A DNA stretch of 64,000 nucleotides. Source: Cladorrhinum sp. PSN259 (lineage: Eukaryota > Ascomycota > Sordariomycetes > Sordariales > Podosporaceae). The stretch is from the NCBI GenBank assembly GCA_033725935.1, contig MU867067.1, positions 248,001-312,000 on the forward strand, given 5' to 3'. Below, piece by piece: positions 1 to 11,220 of the stretch (position 1 is its first letter; each line of letters starts with the position of its first letter). Made by a program: the position numbers and the translations under genes. Below the pieces are notes generated by a model. It saw only the letters and a list, made by a program, of their open reading frames with translations. It had not been told where the DNA came from and did no database searches.

Positions 1-1296
1 CTCGATAGGGGCCGCGGCACCAGGAAGAAGCTTCTGAAGAGCCTCGTACTGCTTGTCATCATTCAACCAACCATCCTCGGGGAACTCGATCTTGACAATC
101 AAGTACAAGTCACCCTTCGAATCACCTCGCTTGACGGGCATACCCTCGTTGGGAACCTTGAGGACTTGGCCAGGGCGAAGAATCTTGCCACGGGGGTGCT
201 CAATCTCGATTCCTCTGCCGTCGAGGTGCTTCAGGACAACGCGCTTGAAACCACCAAGGGCCTCAGCCAAGGTGACCTTGAGGTCGGTCGACAAGTCGTG
301 GCCAATGCGAGTGAAGACATCGTGAGGCTCCTCAACAATGTGGAAGATGAGATCACCAGGGGTGGTGTCGGGAAGCTGGTCCGCCTCGCCCTCCAGGACG
401 ATTCTCTCTCCCTGCATGGAACCGCGGGGGATGTAGATCTCCAGAGCCTTGTTCTCCTTGACTGTCCGTTTGCCCTTGCACTTCTTGCAGCGATCCTTCT
501 CCTTGACAAAATTGCCAGAGCCCTGGCAGTGGTCGCAAACAACGCGCTCCCTGTGTCTAATAGGCCCCATCTGGCGGATGACATCGACGACACCGTGGCC
601 GCCACACTGATCACACTTGTTAGGCTTGACCTTCTCTTTGGCACCGCTGCCGCTGCAAGTACCGCACACAACCTGCTTCTCGGCGGCAAACTTGACTGTC
701 TTGCCCTTGTACAGATCCTCGAGACTAGCCTTGTAGGGCTGCTCCTCGTCTGGGCTCCGTCTCGCCCTCCGGGGCATACCGCCCATGCCAGGCATTCCAC
801 CCATTCCAGGCATTCCACCCATTCCACCCATGCCGCCGCCGAACATCTGGGAAAGTATATCGTCCAGGTTTACGCCGGGGCCACCGGGACCGCCGCCTCT
901 GGATGGGTCGAAGGCAGCCATGCCGTGGGTATCGTAGAGGTGGCGCTTCTCGTCATCGCGAAGGATCTCGTATGCTTGTGTGATGGCCTTGAATTTGGCT
1001 TCTGATTCGGCACGAATGTCTTCCGGGACCTTGTCGGGATGATGTTGCAGCGCCAACTAAACACATCTATTGTAAGCACTTGAACCGACAGCAGATGTGG
1101 TAGACTTGGGATTGCACGAAACATACCTTGCGATAAGCCTTCTTGATATCATTTGGGCTGGCTGACTTGTCTATGCCGAGAAGGGCTATCATGAGGAAAA
1201 AGGCAAGGTTAGTATGACAGCGTACCGGGGCGGTCACAGAGGCAGTAGCAGGCGTCGCTTACCGTAGAGATCGACATCCTCCTCTGAGCTGGCCAT
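1..1296 (-). CDS. xdj1: Class A J-protein (Hsp40), Xdj1-like; 3' end cut by window
   Basis: This is an Hsp70 co-chaperone of the DnaJ class A type. The ATG is at 1296 and exons are about 1296-1263, 1185-1127 and 1056 to beyond base 1. The joined protein starts MASSEEDVDLY. It has a J domain with an intact HPD motif (HHPDK), then a Gly/Met-rich linker made of repeated GGMPGM units. A zinc-finger region follows with CxxCxGxG-type knuckles (CGTCSGSG, CDQCGGHG, CDHCQGSG, CKKCKGKR), then the first part of the C-terminal substrate-binding domain. The overall order and the late GDLYLIVKIEFP block fit yeast Xdj1, a J-protein at the mitochondrial surface, better than Scj1, since no signal peptide is seen. 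Ydj1-type assignment is the main alternative. The C-terminus lies outside the window, so a CaaX box cannot be checked. It is divergent from the mitochondrial GluRS gene. Confidence 0.85.
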
Positions 1297-2258
1297 GACT
1301 GCGGAATTCCTAGTGAGTAGAAAGAACCGGGAAAATAGATCTAGCAGCGTAATACGGAACTTGGAAAACTCTGGATGAGAATGCAATTTCCAAAATTGTG
1401 GTTGTTGGGGCAGATTGGTGAAGAAGATGTCGATGGGGGAGAAGTAAGGAAGGCTTGGGTACGTGGTACTGAAAATTTAGCCCGTCACGAAGGCGCCCCG
1501 CGTTCCTTGCCGCAAAAAAAAGGGTACTAAGATTCTGGGGCAAGAAGAAGAGAGCCACTGTAGAAGAGAGTGATTTGCATCAAAAAGATCAAGGTTTTTC
1601 TTGGATTTCTCTTGCTGCCACAGAAGTCTAAGAAACAATTCATTCTTGTGCTGAAACAAGCCATACGAGTTTAATCTTGTTCCTCTTGTTCCAGCGAGAA
1701 GCCACAGTGGCCAGGCAACAAATGATTTGCGACAACTCTCTAACACAGCAGAGTCAAGTCTTCAGGGAAAAAGAGGAATGTATTTTGAATGGAGAAAATG
1801 ACGCTCTCAAGTTCGTCCGTTTCATCTGTATCTGTTCATGCTCCTATCCATAATTTCATGGTTCACTTTCTTTGCAATGTCGATACATTCGTTTTGCGAC
1901 TGACAGGTTGCATCATGGTCCGCTAAGAAAGCAGGTGGAACAACCTGATTCAAAAAACTAGAATACTGTATTGCGAATGGGACATTGACAAAAGGAAAGA
2001 TATGATAACAATCGTATTCATATATTTTGTCCCTCATGGGTTGCATTCACGGAGGGGTGGGAATGATGAAATTCCCATGCATCCCAACAATCAATCTTAT
2101 CGATAACCCCCGCCAATTTCTTATCAATCCAATGGTGGGCCAATTTTTGTGAACTGCACCGCCACATCGTTCAATGTCGATGTTCAGATGAGCCTGTGGC
2201 TTAGCTCTCATCTCATCACTGATACCTGCCAACTAACTCTTACACAAACAACACCGAG
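1297..2258. other. Divergent intergenic region, xdj1 / mse1
   Basis: These roughly 960 bp separate the two divergent start codons and must hold both promoters. I see AT-rich stretches and short homopolymers but no convincing ORF, RNA gene or repeat. A well-formed heat-shock element could not be recognised by eye. Confidence 0.5.
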
Positions 2259-4268
2259 ATGAGGGGTATAGGCATTAGCCTTCCTAGGCGGCCTGTATGG
2301 ACGTCGGCTTATGGACAATGGAAGGCTCTTTCCTCATTGAGACCGTCTCAGACTCATCGATTGTGGTTCTCCTGCAGCTCCAAACTCTCAGCCAACCCCG
2401 ATCGGGAAGCACGAGAAGCAAAACTGAGGCTGCCAGACTCACCATGTCGCACCCGCTTTGCCCCATCACCGACAGGGTATCTGCATTTGGGATCATTACG
2501 GACCGCCCTGTTCAATTACCTCCTAGCTAGAGCTACCGGTGGACAGTTTATACTGCGCATAGAGGACACTGACCAGGTGATAATATTTCCTCAAATTCAG
2601 CAGAGTATTAGAAGTAATTTTGTGGCTCATGCGATAAATTATAGAGCCGTCTTGTCCAAGACGCAGAAGAGAAATTATATCAAGACCTGAAGTGGTCTGG
2701 ATTATCCTGGGATGAAGGTATGTTGTAATGTCTGCACAGTGGTTCGTCTCTCCACTGACATGTTTTCCACCGGTAGGTCCTGATGTAAGTGGTCCTCATG
2801 GTCCATACAGACAATCAGAGAGGCTGCCTCTGTATCATAAGCATGCCGAGAGACTGGTTGAAGAGGGCAAGGCATATAGATGCTTTTGTACGCCAGAGGC
2901 CCTTGAAGAGCACAAGAGAATCCAAAATGAAGCCGGGCAGCCCACCCTATATCCCGGCACATGTCTCCATGTTTCCCCTGAGGAGTCCAACGAGCGGGCA
3001 GCCAAGGGTGAGAGCTTCGCTATTAGGTTCAAGAGCTCAAAGACACCCACCGTCATCCAGGACATCGTATACGGCAATTACCGAAAGAAGGACCCCGAGG
3101 ACGACTATATCATCATCAAGCGGGACGGATTTCCGACATATCACTTCGCAAACGTTGTTGACGACAAGGACATGAAGATCACCCACGTCATCCGGGGAGC
3201 TGAATGGCTCATCTCGACACCCAAACACGTGGAGCTCTACAACGCCTTTGGCTGGCAACCACCTCTGTTCGCTCACCTCGGCCTTCTCGTCGATGCCCAA
3301 AGGCAAAAGCTGAGCAAGCGCCACAAGGGCGTCAACATGTCGTGGTATCAAGACAGATATATTCTCCCTGAGACTCTCATAAACTTTGTCTCCTTGTTGG
3401 GATGGAGAGGCCGGGATGCCAGCGGAGGAAAGAAGGCGGGCGGAAACGGAGACGTCATGAACCTGCAGGATATGGTTGACAACGTATGCCTCCTCTGCTA
3501 CAGGTCCCCAGTTTGTCCTGCTAACGTATTATCTAGTTCAACCTCAAATTCAGCAAAGGCGACATCATAGTTTCCCTCGCGAAACTTAGCTTCCTTCAGA
3601 AAGAACATCTCAAACGCCTCACCTCCGAACTTGAATCTAACCCTCCCCGCCTCGAATATTTGAAAGAAACGCTACTCACCCCCTTCCTCAACAAGCTCAG
3701 AGAAGCAGCCTCTTCAACTTCAGAACTGGGCAGCCTTTTCGGCGATCCAATCTCCGATCTCGCCGTTCTCGAAAAGACGGCATATCTTGCCGAAATATTT
3801 CGAGTTATTATCAAAGCAAACGAAGAGGGTCCAGATGTGCCGGAGCGAGAAAAGTTCAACATAGCTTTCCATGCTCTCAAGTACATTTTTTACTCGATAC
3901 CTGACACTGTGCTCAGGGAACAGATGAAGCAAAACATGCAATTCAAGTCTGTAACTTTGTTGGATGAACCCTCTAGCTTGCCCGAGGCCATGGGATACCT
4001 TGTCGAGGAGCTGGACAAGGTGGACTCTGCAAGTTGGAACAAGGACGTGATCAGCAAGCTTCTGACTGAGAGGAAAGCAGTCATCGGGTTCATCAAGGCC
4101 GATGATGAATTTGATACAGTTCAGAAGAATACTTGGAAGTTCTGTCGGTGGGCTATGCTCGCTGGGGGGGAAGGGTTTTCTGTCCCTTTGAGCATGGAGG
4201 TCTTGGGTAAGGAGGAGACGCTGAAGAGGCTGCTTGTTGCTAAGGCTGTTGCAGAGGAAAATGTATAG
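2259..4268 (+). CDS. mse1: Mitochondrial glutamyl-tRNA synthetase
   Basis: This enzyme charges mitochondrial tRNA-Glu (and tRNA-Gln where the transamidation route is used). Exons are about 2259-2576, 2645-2717, 2777-3483 and 3537-4268, giving 609 aa. All junctions are GT-AG and keep frame. The N-terminus is rich in Arg, Ser and Trp and poor in acidic residues, as in a mitochondrial presequence. The class I signature appears at residues 69-79 (APSPTGYLHLGS region, the HIGH motif), followed by the RIEDTDQ block and a KLSKR motif (the KMSKS equivalent) at about 308-312. A helical anticodon-binding region fills the C-terminal 240 residues. Length and motif spacing match bacterial-type discriminating GluRS (Mse1), not the longer cytosolic eukaryotic type. 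No defect is seen. Confidence 0.93.
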
Positions 4269-5296
4269 TATCACTTCAGCCCCAGTCATGATGTATCATA
4301 GCTGTATACTCTCGTATAGAAAGTTCGGGTGGGGGGAGGGTTGATTTACCGTTTTTACTTCGTTCTGTATCATCAGCTTGAAGATTTGATGCATGTGAAA
4401 TCTTCTTCTCCGATGTTCAGTCACCTATTTCATGCTTCGAGTCCCTACTTGTACAGTATACGTTTCTTTTTCTTTACATCATACATTCCTCCCCTTCCCA
4501 TACCTCTCGATATTACCAACTGCTATGAGTCTTCATTCCTCAGTATCTAATCTTCGAGCCAAACTTGACCAATCTCAGACGGTGATAACCCATCACCCCC
4601 CTTTCAGCGCCGTACAAACAGTAACAAGTTTCATTTCTTCATCATGTATCTCACTCACACTTTTTTCTTTCTTTCTCCCTGCGTTCTTTCTACCCTAACC
4701 AATCAATCAATACCTAACCTCCGATCCAAAGATCCCGACTACGTACCCTCTTCCTTTCCCTCTTCTTCTTCTTCTTCTTGTGAGTCTTTCAGCGGATGAT
4801 GACTCCTAACGGATACCAGCATCAATAGTATTGAAACACCGCTTGTGGACATTACGCAAGCAGTAAGCAAGTACTCTTGAGTCAATATACTCTGGATATA
4901 GGAAAAATAAAACCATGCAAGTATGCGAGACGGCATCATCATATCACATCACATCATATCATATTTCTTTCTTTCTTTCTCACTTATCAATATCCGAAAA
5001 ACGCAGGTATTATTGTATGTAGTGAAACTCCGGGAAAGCCCGCAGGTAAAGGGTTATGCATTCAATTTTCTTTACAAAGAACGAAACTACATACGTAACT
5101 TGAGGAAAAATTGGAAGTGAGGGATAAGAGAGAGATATATAAGAGATAAAAAAGGCAATAGAAGTTGCGGACGAAACGAACGGGGTTGGATAGAGAGAGA
5201 TGCATGACACACATAGGTAGGTTACCAACAAACATCCAACGGGCAAAGTTATAAAAATCCAACAATCGTCATCCAAACTCATCGAGTTTCCTGTTT

Positions 5297-5341
5297 TTGG
5301 GAAGGGAAAGGGAAGGGAAAAGGAAAGGGAAAAGGAAAGGG
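5297..5341. repeat. GGGAAA/GGGAAAA purine simple repeat
   Basis: Imperfect tandem units of GGGAAA, GGGAA and GGAAAA run for about 45 bp, all purines on the plus strand. It is a simple repeat in non-coding DNA with no feature attached. Confidence 0.7.
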
Positions 5342-7217
5342 ATAAACTATTGAAAAAATGGTGAAACGAGCTGAAAAAAAAAAAAAAGGATCGGGTGGGT
5401 GGCTGCATTTAAAGTTTCCGAGGAAGAAAATATTGGAGACACAAACTGACTGACCCGAAAGCCCCCCTCCCAAAAAAAAAAAAACATGGCAAATGCTACC
5501 TGTGTGGCTTACAATGCATGTTACTGTACTTGGTTATTCAACAACAAAGGTGCCTGACCTATTTAATCGACCGCTCCAACATTCCCGTCCATCCATCCTG
5601 CCCGACTGAAGTAACGTAAAACCCAGATACGTTATCTATCTACACAAAACTACCTATGTAGGTCTGAACAAAGCGGCCTGTCTTTTTGGCCGTTGGGGGT
5701 TGTGAACTTTCGCCACGTCAGTTATCTTCACTACACACACCAACCCAACAAATCATGACCGCATCGTTTCCTGCAAAAAAAGGTCACATCAGTACCTTGT
5801 GTACCTCATGTACCAAGCCAAAGACAAATGGGCGAGGCAATTCCGTAGGTTATACTGCTCTAAACAAGTCCAAAGTGTCAAGAAAAACGAGACCAAAAAA
5901 AAATAAAAGGGGCAACCAGGCACTGAGCCAACCCAAGCATCCAAGCCGGAAACATATGAATGTGTTTCAAATTATTCTCACTACATACGCACTTACTTCA
6001 GCTGCGTTTTCTTCCACCATACACATATACGCTACGCTACTCGCTCTCTCTCACAGCTGTCATGTGATTTGTCCGTATTATTTTATCCCGCGCTGCTGTG
6101 CCAGAATAAACAAAAAGGGGTTAGGGGGAAAAAAAAGGGTCAGAATAAGCTTTATTACTTGTCAGGTCGGAATTTTTGTTGTCCGTGTATGTGTGTCCGG
6201 GTGGATGATATGCAAGGTAAGCACTATGTTACCCCCTTTTTCCCACCCCTTCTTCTGTGCCGTTTTTGTGGCGGCCACGCAGTTTCTGAGGGAGGCGGCG
6301 GCGGAGCAAAAAACTTTCCACACTGCCGTTGGTGTGTGTGTTGTTGCTTACACCCCCTTATTCGTTAGGATTTTTCAAGATTCCTTTCGTTCCTCGCTGA
6401 TGATTATCAGCGTCATCCAGAAACAGTAAAACAGGAAACAAAGAATGATACTTCTCGGATCCTAGTTGCCGAGTTAAAGTGACAGAAATGACTAGGCAGG
6501 CAGGTGACGCCTGCTTCAAGCCTTGAGGAGAAAAAAAATAGAGTGCAGGTACCGACACCGCGTCTACCATTCCGATTAAGTGTGTGGATACAAGCATCTG
6601 CCGGTGTCAAACGGTTTGACAGGGAGACTGCCGAGATAAATAAAAAAAGACCACACGGCGGATGCAGTTGCGAAATTTGATTAAATTTCTGGCAGGCAGT
6701 CCAATTATTCAACTGCCGGTACAACATTGTATCCCTCTAGAGAAAAAACCTGGTTTGAGGGGGCGTTGGATTTGCCGTTCCACCCACAAAGAAACTACAC
6801 TGCAACAAGCGACCTTTCGGATGTTGAGCCGACGATTGATTGAAGTTTGTCGATATTAATGGTGTCGAAATGTCAAAGCGAATAGTTAAAAGAGCTTCTT
6901 TCGACGACCGTGACATTGATGAAGAAGATGCCAAGAGCCGAAGGTGGCCATGGTGCTGTATGTAATATATGAGAGCACCACCATCAAAGCGTCTGGAGAG
7001 AAGGTCTGAATGGTTGGATGTGACTTACTTCGAGAGTGCGGGGAACCTCGTGATGGGTGAAAAAAATAAAACAAACTTGTAGCTAATAGCAGCAAAGAGA
7101 AAGGGGACTTGATCACCTACCCGGGTTATGGATGAATGCTCTGGATAAACAAGCATAGCAACATACATTACATACCACCCACGGCATTGCTCATTGACTG
7201 AGCTATGCAAGAGTTGG

Positions 7218-7226
7218 TATATAATA
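7218..7226 (+). promoter_or_regulatory. TATA box of the 325-aa DUF1996 gene
   Basis: The sequence TATATAATA lies about 92-100 bp upstream of the ATG at 7318. This is the usual distance for a TATA element with a short 5' leader in ascomycete genes. Assignment is by position and match only. Confidence 0.5.
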
Positions 7227-7317
7227 GTGCCAGCATCATCATCATCATGTCGTTCTCGCTCTCTTGTTGTGAATCTGTTGCCTGTCTCTCCAACCGTGAC
7301 AGACAAGACCAACAAAG

Positions 7318-8416
7318 ATGAAGTGGCTCTCCCTTGCCCTTGGCCTCGCCGGCCCTGCTGATGCATACCTTCGCTTCGGCTGCGCTACCTTGAGCGTTCA
7401 GCGTCTTGATCCCCTTGTCGAGCCCGGCAAGATCCCGTCCGCCCACGTCCATCAGATTGTCGGCGGCAATGCCTTCAATGCCACCATGGACCCTAAGCTC
7501 GACGTCGCCGAGAGGGCCACGTGCACCACCTGCTCATTCAGGTATGTATCCATCTGGCCCCTTTTCTCACTAGCAGAGAGACAAAAGCTGACAGCAGAAA
7601 AGTGAGGACTTCACCAACTACTGGACGGCCGTCATGTACTTCAAGGCTCGCAACGGGAGCTACAAGCGAGTTCCCCAGTACCCCAACGCCTTGCTCGGCG
7701 ACCTGCAGGGAGGCATGACCGTGTACTACATTCAGCAAGATTTCAACTCGAACGGAAAGCAAAAGATTACCTCGTTCAAGCCCGGCTTCCGCATGACAGT
7801 CGGCTCCCCGACCAGCAAGGCCGGCAGCAACCCAGGCCTCCGCTACACCTGTCTGCAAGACGTCATGACCCGTTTCCCAGAGACGGCCGAATTCCCCAAG
7901 TCCCCATGCCCGGCCGGAATCATGGCCATTCACCACTTCCCCGCCTGCTGGGACGGCAAGAACCTTGATTCTCCCAACCACCAAGACCACATGTACAACA
8001 CCGGAAAGGGCGGCTTCGTTGCCGCAGGAGCCTGCCCTTCCTCCCACCCAGTGCGGATGCCGCAGGTCGCACTCGAGACCATGTGGGATACCCGCCCCTT
8101 CAATGACAAGAGCATCTGGCCCGCCGACGGGTCGCAGCCCTTCGTTTGGAGCTACGACGACAGCAAGGGTTACGGCACTCACGCCGACTACCTGTTTGGT
8201 TGGAAGGGAGATGCCCTGCAGCGCGCCATGGACTCGACCCCGCTGCTTAGCAATGGCATCAAGACCCAAAGCGTTGCTGTTGCCAACAAGTGCTCCATCC
8301 AGGCTTCTGTCAAGGAGAATATTGATGGCTGTAAGTTTTTGTCCTCTAATCTAGTGCGAGAAATGAAATGGCGGCTAACTTTAAGAACAGGGCTCGATAA
8401 GCTCCCCGGCATGTAA
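7318..8416 (+). CDS. Secreted DUF1996 protein, short form
   Basis: This is a secreted protein of the DUF1996 family, found widely in filamentous fungi; its biochemical role is not established. Exons are about 7318-7541, 7603-8330 and 8391-8416, giving 325 aa. The third exon holds only the last eight codons (in-frame WLDKLPGM). A signal peptide of about 16 residues (MKWLSLALGLAGPADA) precedes the domain. The family hallmarks follow in order: RLDPLVEPG, SAHVHQIVGG, the C-x-x-C region, SNYWTA-like NYWTAVMYF, a MTVYY block, and TMWDTRPF/HADYLFGW near the end. There is no C-terminal extension, so it is essentially a single-domain form. The next gene, about 2.8 kb downstream on the same strand, encodes a longer relative with a WSC domain. 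Intron placement is confident because frame and motifs continue across both junctions. Confidence 0.9.
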
Positions 8417-11220
8417 TGAAGTAGGGGTTTGAGAGTTGGCGTTTCGAGAACTTTCTCTTTTGTGCTTGTGATGTATACCTTTTCGAGTGCGGTTCCCAGA
8501 TTGGTCAAGTGCGGACTTTTTGTGAGATGTTCGAAACTTCTGTCGTTACTTTAGTAGATAGCCCCGAGAGAAAACAATCCCAGTAGTTCGTTCTGGATAT
8601 GTGGCACAATAGTTAAGATGAAAGGGGGATTCTTAGAGAAGCAAAAAAGACTCCCTTCTGTTGATTCCAACGTGATAACAGGATGACCCTTGTTTCATTA
8701 CTGGCTGTTAAGAGAGAGTTTGCATCCGTGCCGTCGGAAGGATTTGAGCCCAGGCTTGGTTGCACACCCCCTACAACTCGACAACTCGAGTACTGTGGTC
8801 TAGCGTGCGGATGGCGCCGAGATTGGGGGCAAGGCGGGGGAATTGAAGTCATGGGATAGAAGATAACCTCGGAATAGCTAAGACATCCAAGAGAACATTC
8901 AGAGACCACGGGAGTCGTACGGGGTTGAGCCGGTCTCAATTGCTGCTGTGTATTCCGTAGTCAGCCGCAGTTGAGGGTGCTTTGAGGCGGAGAGAGACTC
9001 GTCATCATGTGTTGCCAAGAAGAGGAATGTGATGTATGCAAAGTAAAAAAGGAAGGCAATCAACAAAACAGCTGCCTGCCGTCTGGTTCCAAATTCCTTC
9101 CCAGGAGCATGGGCGGGCGGGAGGAAAGGCCTTGGCGAGGTTGGCTTTCTCTGCCGCGCGCCTGATAGTGAGGAGTCAAGGTTAGCATGCACTTACTGTA
9201 CAGGACATACAAAAGAGGGATGGCGCCTCTAGAAGCAAGGGCGCAACAAGAGCCAAGATAGGTAAATTATTAGAATCGGTCCAAACCAAATGTTGGACAG
9301 AAGGGATTTGAAAAACCATTGATAATATTAACTTGAAATTGACATCATTATAATCTTCAAAGAAAGGGACCACCCAGCTGAGAGAATTGTCTCGGAGCCG
9401 TGATGGAGGGAAGAGGTCAAGGTGTGGCTTGGCTTTCGGGAAATAGCGTGTTTCAAAACATACACGAAGATCACAGACAGCGATTGCCCTCTTCTAGGTC
9501 CGTGTGCTCTGCATGTGATTGGTCCGAGCTGAACGACCAGGTCTATCGAGCCCTGGCCCCCAGTCGCACGGAACATTCCAACATTCCAACAGATCGTCGG
9601 AAGGGGGGAGCTGCGGGGTCAGCGGCGATGACAACCAACATCAGACCATGGATTACTGTGTCCCCATCCAACGAGAGGAACAAACAAAAAGTCAAGATGT
9701 TGCTGCTTTAGGAAACAGAGATGCAACCATGTAAGAGTGCCGCAGCCCAACTTGGAAGAGTGAGCTTGTCAGACTGCGTCGTCCGTAGCGGACACCGATT
9801 TAGGATCTTGTAAAAGGAGGGACTGCGTAAAAATGGCAAACCCCCCTCCCCGCTACCAAATTCTCTGCAGTGCCCCCCCAAAAAGAAGAAATCGTTGGAT
9901 GTTTTTGTGACACGAACGAGATTGGATATGCAATCCACTGAATGATACCTCACATGTACGATGATGCCTATGATGCGTCGAATTTGCATTTCTCATCATA
10001 GAAAGAAGCACACGGAAAACTTGGAAGGCACATTAGGAAAAAAAAACTCAGTCGTCTCGATGATGGAGGTGATCCATAGAAGGAGGGGCCCACTTTTGGG
10101 ATCCACATTTGGCAGTTTCCCCTTTTTCGAGCATCCGAAGCATCCTATTGGACGCCATGAGCGTATAAACGAGAATTTGCCAGGGCAGTTGTTTTCTGCC
10201 GTCCCGCCCGTGCCAACGCAAGGCACCGCCGACAGTGAGCACACCACACAAACGAGCACACCCCCTCGCAGCGTGCATATGGATGGAACGGTCTGGCCAA
10301 TAGATAGCCGTGGCGACATGCAGGTACAGAGTCTGCTCGTCTGCCCCTGACAAGGGGAAAAAAAGTGAATTTTTCTCGTCCCCCTTCCCCCCACCCTGGG
10401 CCGTCTTTTCTTTTGTTGGTCGGCTTGCCAGCGGACAGCGACACGCCGACCTCGATGGCTGTCTCATATGAAGCCTCCATTTTGCTTTTTAGAATATCGT
10501 GGCCATTGGGCGTTTAATGAGAGGATGACACTAAGACATTGACCTGAAAAGTCCACCGTCGGGTGGCGCTCATGGAAGATGGAGTCGACGACGAGTTTTC
10601 ACATCCTGAAAATTCCCGCCCAGATGTCCTAATCAAGTTAGAATCCCCCCCTCCCAACCGCCACCATCCAAGATCTGCCATGCAGCTGGAGCGGAGCCTG
10701 CGGGACTTCCAGGTTGTCAGCTCTGGCCCAGGTCCCAGCCAGATTCGGGCATCACCCACCCACCACTTACACGGCGTCGAGGTGGTATAAACAGGCCGAG
10801 AGCCCAACCCGGCAGCTCGTTCCGCTCTCCCTTCCCTCTCCTTCACCCTCCACCCTCTCCTCAACCTCTTTGGGCTCTGCTGCCGTTCTCTTTTTTTGTG
10901 GCATTTTGCCCATACACTCTCCTTCTTCTTTCTGCCCTTTTGGTGCTCGCGCTGTTGCGCCGACCTTTTACATTCCCTTTCGCTGCTGAGCCTGCCGAAA
11001 GAGCAACTTTCCATCCTTTCCAAAACCCCCTCGATATCTTGAGCAAGACCACTCAAATATCGATATCCGAAGCAGGACATCTTCATTCCTTTTTGAACAC
11101 ACAAGACAGTCCCAGAGACCCACTTTCCAAAACCATCACCCACCCAGACCCAGTCGTTGAGGACCGACTTGAACACTTTTTGATACCCACCCTTACAGCA
11201 TTCGACATATATTCGACATC
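8417..11220. other. Intergenic region between the two DUF1996 genes
   Basis: These 2.8 kb contain only short, composition-poor open frames on both strands. The final 450 bp are the promoter and long 5' leader of the WSC-containing gene, with a TATA box and a CT-rich tract at about 10815-10870. No RNA gene or mobile element was recognised. Confidence 0.5.
10786..10792 (+). promoter_or_regulatory. TATA box of the DUF1996-WSC gene
   Basis: TATAAAC occurs here and is followed about 30 bp downstream by a CT-rich tract (about 10815-10870), a common transcription-start arrangement in highly expressed filamentous-fungal genes. If used, the 5' leader would be about 400 nt. Confidence 0.5.

Larger units (their letters stand above)
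4269..7317. other. Intergenic region, low complexity, no gene recognised
   Basis: About 3 kb lie between the GluRS stop and the first DUF1996 gene. The stretch contains pyrimidine-rich and purine-rich runs, GGGAAA-type repeats at about 5297-5341, and A12-A14 runs near 5378 and 5476. Short open frames occur, the longest on the plus strand at 5686-6429, but they lack domain content and conserved-looking composition. The last 100 bp are the promoter of the next gene. Confidence 0.5.

Noticed and set aside
166..1005. Long open frame antisense to the J-protein
   Set aside because: It is the mirror of a conserved coding region with strong codon bias; the minus-strand protein explains the sequence fully.
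5686..6429. Plus-strand open frame of about 247 codons in the 3-kb intergenic region
   Set aside because: It opens at TTG, not ATG, and its first ATG leaves a shorter frame. Its composition is a mix of Cys, Ser, Lys and hydrophobic runs without any domain or splice logic.
8725..8800. tRNA-like T-arm (GGATTTGAGCCCAGG)
   Set aside because: No acceptor, D or anticodon arms can be paired around it on either strand.
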